Assembly: GCA_017881765.1 (NCBI GenBank)
Contig: JADGQN010000186.1
Span: 1 to 8,694, forward strand
Direction of reading: 5' to 3'
From: Syntrophobacterales bacterium
Lineage (GTDB): Bacteria; Desulfobacterota; Syntrophorhabdia; Syntrophorhabdales; WCHB1-27
DNA length: 8,694 nucleotides
Shown here piece by piece: positions 6,536 through 8,694 of this stretch. Position numbers and translations under genes: made by a program. A model generated the notes under the pieces. It did not search any database. It saw only the letters and a list, made by a program, of their open reading frames with translations, and was not told where the DNA came from. Positions within the stretch are counted from its first letter, which is position 1. Each line of letters starts with the position of its first letter.

Positions 6536-7713
6536 AGACAGTCTACCTGGATAATAACGCAACCACGCAGGTTGCTCCGGAAGTCGTGGAAGAAATGCTC
6601 CCGTACTTCCACGAACTATACGGCAACCCGTCGAGTATGCACACCTTCGGAGGCCAGGTGGCAAAGAAACTCGCCGATGCACGGGAAAAGGTAGCTGCAG
6701 TGATCGGTGCAACATCTGACGAGATCATCTTCACCAGCTGTGGTACCGAAAGCGACAACACCGCCATTCTCTCTGCCCTTGCGGTCACCCCTGAGAAACG
6801 GCACGTCGTGACGAGCCGCGTGGAGCATCCCGCTGTGAAGGTCCTGTGCGAACGCTTGGCAGAGAAGGAATGCCGTGTTACCGCCGTGGGCGTAGACGCT
6901 GGCGGGAACCTGGACATGAACCAGTATAAGGCCAGCCTCTCGCCAGATACAGCGATGGTAAGTCTTATGTGGGCAAACAACGAAACAGGCGTTATTTTCC
7001 CCGTTGAAGAGGCGGCGCTGCTCGCCCGGGAGAAGGGTATCCTTTTCCATACCGACGCCGTGCAGGCAGTGGGAAAGATCCCCATCGATATGAAGAAGAA
7101 CACCATTGACATGCTCTCCTTCTCGGGCCATAAGCTGCACGCGCCGAAGGGGATCGGAGTCCTGTACGTCCGCAGGGGCACGAGGTTCTCACCCTATCTC
7201 ATAGGCGGACACCAAGAGAAAGGCCGCAGGGGAGGCACAGAGAACACACCGAGCATTGTGAGCCTGGGAAAGGCGTGTGAACTGGCTACGCAGAACATCG
7301 AACAAGAAAGCAGGAGGGTGAGAAATTTGCGCGACAGGCTGGAGAGAGAGATCCTGAGCCGCATCCCCAACAGCAGTGTAAATGGGGGAAAAGCGCCCCG
7401 CCTGCCAAACACCACAAACATAAGCTTTGAATTCGTCGAAGGAGAAAGCATACTCCTGCTCATGGATGAATACGGCATCTGCGCATCCTCGGGCTCGGCC
7501 TGCACGTCGGGATCCTTGCAGCCATCCCACGTGCTGCGCGCCATGGGGGTGCCGTATACGATGGCTCACGGCTCGGTCAGGTTCAGCCTGAGCATCTATA
7601 ATAAGGACGCCGATATCGACCTTGTCATCGACAAGCTGCCGCCGATCATTGCCCGGTTAAGGGAAATGTCTCCTTACTGGACGGATGAAAAGAGCTGCCG
7701 CACGAGCCTGTGA
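6532..7713 (+). CDS. nifS: NifS, PLP-dependent cysteine desulfurase
   Basis: A 393-residue class V aminotransferase-fold enzyme that converts cysteine to alanine and carries the released sulfur as a persulfide to NifU. The N-terminus MKTVYLDNNATT is typical. PLP-site residues visible are H99 (VEHPAVK), D175 and Q178 (HTDAVQAVG), and the Schiff-base lysine K201 in SFSGHKLHAPKG. The persulfide-forming cysteine is C324 in SSGSACTSGS, within the short loop typical of NifS/IscS group I enzymes. R350 in GSVRFS should bind the substrate carboxylate. The C-terminus with LREMSP fits the NifS subgroup. The ATG overlaps the nifU stop in an ATGA junction, with GAGGAGGTG upstream, so the two proteins are probably made in balanced amounts from one transcript with qNOR. 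Confidence 0.97.
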   Translation: MKTVYLDNNATTQVAPEVVEEMLPYFHELYGNPSSMHTFGGQVAKKLADAREKVAAVIGATSDEIIFTSCGTESDNTAILSALAVTPEKRHVVTSRVEHPAVKVLCERLAEKECRVTAVGVDAGGNLDMNQYKASLSPDTAMVSLMWANNETGVIFPVEEAALLAREKGILFHTDAVQAVGKIPIDMKKNTIDMLSFSGHKLHAPKGIGVLYVRRGTRFSPYLIGGHQEKGRRGGTENTPSIVSLGKACELATQNIEQESRRVRNLRDRLEREILSRIPNSSVNGGKAPRLPNTTNISFEFVEGESILLLMDEYGICASSGSACTSGSLQPSHVLRAMGVPYTMAHGSVRFSLSIYNKDADIDLVIDKLPPIIARLREMSPYWTDEKSCRTSL

Positions 7714-7833
7714 AGCTTCGCCTGGTACTCGGGATCGATTTTGAACAGGCTTCTGCCTCCCGGTCACACGTTCTTATATGGTGAACAGGAGGCGTCGGCC
7801 TTGCCGCCAGTCATTGCTGCCGGTGACCCCGCC

Positions 7834-7862
7834 AGCACTAATCGAACGAGGAGGGTGCTATC
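7834..7862 (+). promoter_or_regulatory. Ribosome binding site of the ABM protein, flanked by a short inverted repeat
   Basis: AGGAGG at 7849-7854 is 8 nt from the ATG at 7863. AGCAC (7834-7838) and GTGCT (7855-7859) form a 5-bp inverted repeat whose 16-nt loop holds the Shine-Dalgarno sequence. The ribosome site itself is firm; any regulatory role of the hairpin is speculation. Confidence 0.5.
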
Positions 7863-8153
7863 ATGTTCGTTGTCATTATCAATTTTCCGCCCATTAAGGA
7901 AGGGAAGGACGCCGAGTTTCGGGAGTGGTTTACCTGGACGAACAAAAAGTTTGCAGACTACAAGGGTCTTATTGCTCGCAGACTTCTTAAACCTGTGAAA
8001 GGCGGCAATTATGCCGCGGTTGTGGAGCACGAGAGTGAGGAAACCTTCATGGCCATGCATAATAGCCCCGCCCACACCGAAGCTGGCAAGCGCGTCGGGC
8101 CCCTGCTCGACGGCAGCCCGACTCCCCAGTTTTACGAGGCGATCATCGGATAA
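7863..8153 (+). CDS. ABM-domain (dimeric alpha/beta-barrel) small protein
   Basis: A 96-residue protein resembling the antibiotic biosynthesis monooxygenase (ABM) superfamily, a ferredoxin-like fold that dimerises into a beta barrel. The order is beta strand FVVIINFPP (2-10), a helix with KEGKDAEFREWFTWTNKKF (12-30), a strand around GLIARRLLKP (35-44), a strand NYAAVVEHES (49-58), a helix ETFMAMHNSPAHTEAGKRV (60-78) and a final strand QFYEAIIG (89-96). Asn7 lies where heme-degrading IsdG/MhuD-type members have an essential Asn, and H71 could match their His, but the expected Trp is not evident. Heme degradation is therefore not supported, and the substrate is unknown. A strong ribosome site precedes it. 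It lies about 150 nt after nifS and 37 nt before rubredoxin, so it probably shares a transcript with the latter. Confidence 0.8.
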   Translation: MFVVIINFPPIKEGKDAEFREWFTWTNKKFADYKGLIARRLLKPVKGGNYAAVVEHESEETFMAMHNSPAHTEAGKRVGPLLDGSPTPQFYEAIIG

Positions 8154-8190
8154 GATGAACCGAACGCAGAACACCGGAAGGAGACTGAAC

Positions 8191-8352
8191 ATGAAGAAAT
8201 ACGTGTGCACGGTATGCGGGTACGTTTACGATCCGGCGGCGGGGGATCCTGCCGGGGGTGTAAAGCCGGGAACGTCCTTTGATGATCTCGCGGATACTTG
8301 GGTCTGTCCTGTGTGTGGTGCTCCCAAATCGGCGTTCGTCGCGATGGATTAG
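8191..8352 (+). CDS. Rubredoxin
   Basis: A 53-residue classical rubredoxin, a cytoplasmic one-electron carrier with a single iron held by four cysteines. The ligands are C6 and C9 (KYVCTVCGYVYDP) and C39 and C42 (WVCPVCGAPK), the exact canonical spacing. The aromatic core residues Y4, Y11, Y13, F30 and W37 are present. AAGGAG lies 8 nt before the ATG. In anaerobes rubredoxin feeds electrons to oxygen- and NO-detoxifying enzymes such as flavodiiron proteins, rubrerythrin and superoxide reductase, none of which is in this window. The qNOR upstream takes electrons from quinol, so a direct partnership is not expected. Confidence 0.97.
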   Translation: MKKYVCTVCGYVYDPAAGDPAGGVKPGTSFDDLADTWVCPVCGAPKSAFVAMD

Positions 8353-8630
8353 CCAGGTAGGCGATGTGGTATCGCTGCCGTCTCCAATAGTTTACACGAC
8401 AACACGGACGTCTCGGGCAGCGCCACGATGGCTGAGCGGTAAGATAAGACACTATCTTTTATTTGGGATGGTAGCTCAGATACGGATGCTCCATGAAAAA
8501 CCCGACTATGACACTGACTCATAGGTCTATCCTCCGTTACTCCTCTTCTTGCCTTGAAACGTTTTGGGATCGGCTTTAGCTTGATAGCAGAGATGGACAA
8601 AGCGAAACGTAGCAACCTGAAGGAGGCAGC
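8353..8630. other. Intergenic region between rubredoxin and the next gene
   Basis: No gene is recognised in these 278 nt. GCGAT/ATCGC (8361-8365 and 8371-8375) forms a 5-bp stem just after the rubredoxin stop but lacks a T-run. AAGATA/TATCTT (8441-8446 and 8453-8458), followed by TT, ATTT, is an A/T-only hairpin too weak to call a terminator. TTGAAA at 8554-8559 with TAGCTT 17 nt later is a poor sigma-70-like pair that might drive the gene starting at 8631. Confidence 0.4.
8620..8626 (+). promoter_or_regulatory. Ribosome binding site of the partial gene at the window end
   Basis: AAGGAGG, 4 nt before the ATG at 8631, is a strong Shine-Dalgarno sequence. It is the main support for a real gene starting here. 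Confidence 0.7.
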
Positions 8631-8694
8631 ATGATCGAAAGAATTAGAACCATCATAGATAAAGAATGGGCTGAGGTATTCAAGAACAAGGTCG
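8631..8694 (+). CDS. Start of a gene, probably an ABC-2-type transporter permease (5' part only)
   Basis: Only the first 21 codons lie in the window: MIERIRTIIDKEWAEVFKNK followed by V. The pattern I-x-x-I-x-x-K-E-W-x-E-x-F-K-N-(K/R) just after the start is typical of the cytoplasmic N-terminus of ABC-2-type permease subunits (NatB/YhaP-like), where it precedes the first membrane helix. The strong ribosome site supports the start. If the call is right, an ATP-binding subunit should be a neighbour beyond the window, since none is seen upstream. The call rests on a very short stretch and is moderately sure at best. Confidence 0.6.
   Translation, partial: MIERIRTIIDKEWAEVFKNKV

Noticed and set aside
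5699..7713. Part of a nitrogen-fixation (nif) cluster
   Set aside because: No nifHDK, nifB or other nif gene is in the window, and NifU/NifS of this type also serve general Fe-S assembly; the neighbours point to stress and redox functions.
8464..8492. tRNA-like start (GGGATGGTAGCTCAG)
   Set aside because: It resembles a tRNA 5' end and D-arm for a few bases, but no anticodon arm, T-arm or matching acceptor strand follows.

Overview
The window looks like a chromosomal segment of a moderately GC-rich, Gram-negative bacterium with anaerobic or microaerobic metabolism. The clues are a quinol-oxidising nitric oxide reductase, a three-domain NifU with NifS, a classical rubredoxin and a UbiB/AarF-type kinase. 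A deltaproteobacterial (Desulfobacterota) or Nitrospirota-like host would fit, but there is no rRNA or other marker gene, so this is inference only.

Left part (1-2540): the window opens inside a decayed IS3-family transposase fragment. Its reading frame runs without a stop into a complete Hsp20 small heat shock protein gene (184-663, +), which has its own strong ribosome binding site. Convergent to it is a complete ABC1/AarF/UbiB-family atypical kinase (765-2471, -) with two C-terminal membrane helices.

Middle (2541-3415): almost 900 bases with little intact coding sequence. It holds GC-rich hairpins and a 57-codon open frame (2743-2916, +). That frame matches only the second half of a short ferritin-like protein and is probably a remnant. 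The 499 bases before the nitric oxide reductase contain no convincing gene.

Right part (3416-8694, all +): a quinol-dependent NO reductase (qNOR, 759 aa) is followed after 3 nt by nifU, which overlaps nifS by 4 nt. This is a tightly packed NO detoxification plus Fe-S cluster assembly operon. After about 150 nt come an ABM-type dimeric alpha/beta-barrel protein and a 53-aa rubredoxin, probably cotranscribed. After a further 278 nt, a new gene begins at 8631 and runs off the window; its first 21 residues resemble ABC-2-type transporter permeases.

Functional reading: NO destroys Fe-S clusters, so an enzyme that reduces NO to N2O with quinol electrons, coupled to a scaffold and a cysteine desulfurase that rebuild clusters, makes sense as one stress-response unit. 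The qNOR keeps the heme, FeB and quinol-site residues expected of a true NO reductase, so I do not read it as an NO dismutase. I found no CRISPR array, RNA gene, complete IS element or clear rho-independent terminator.
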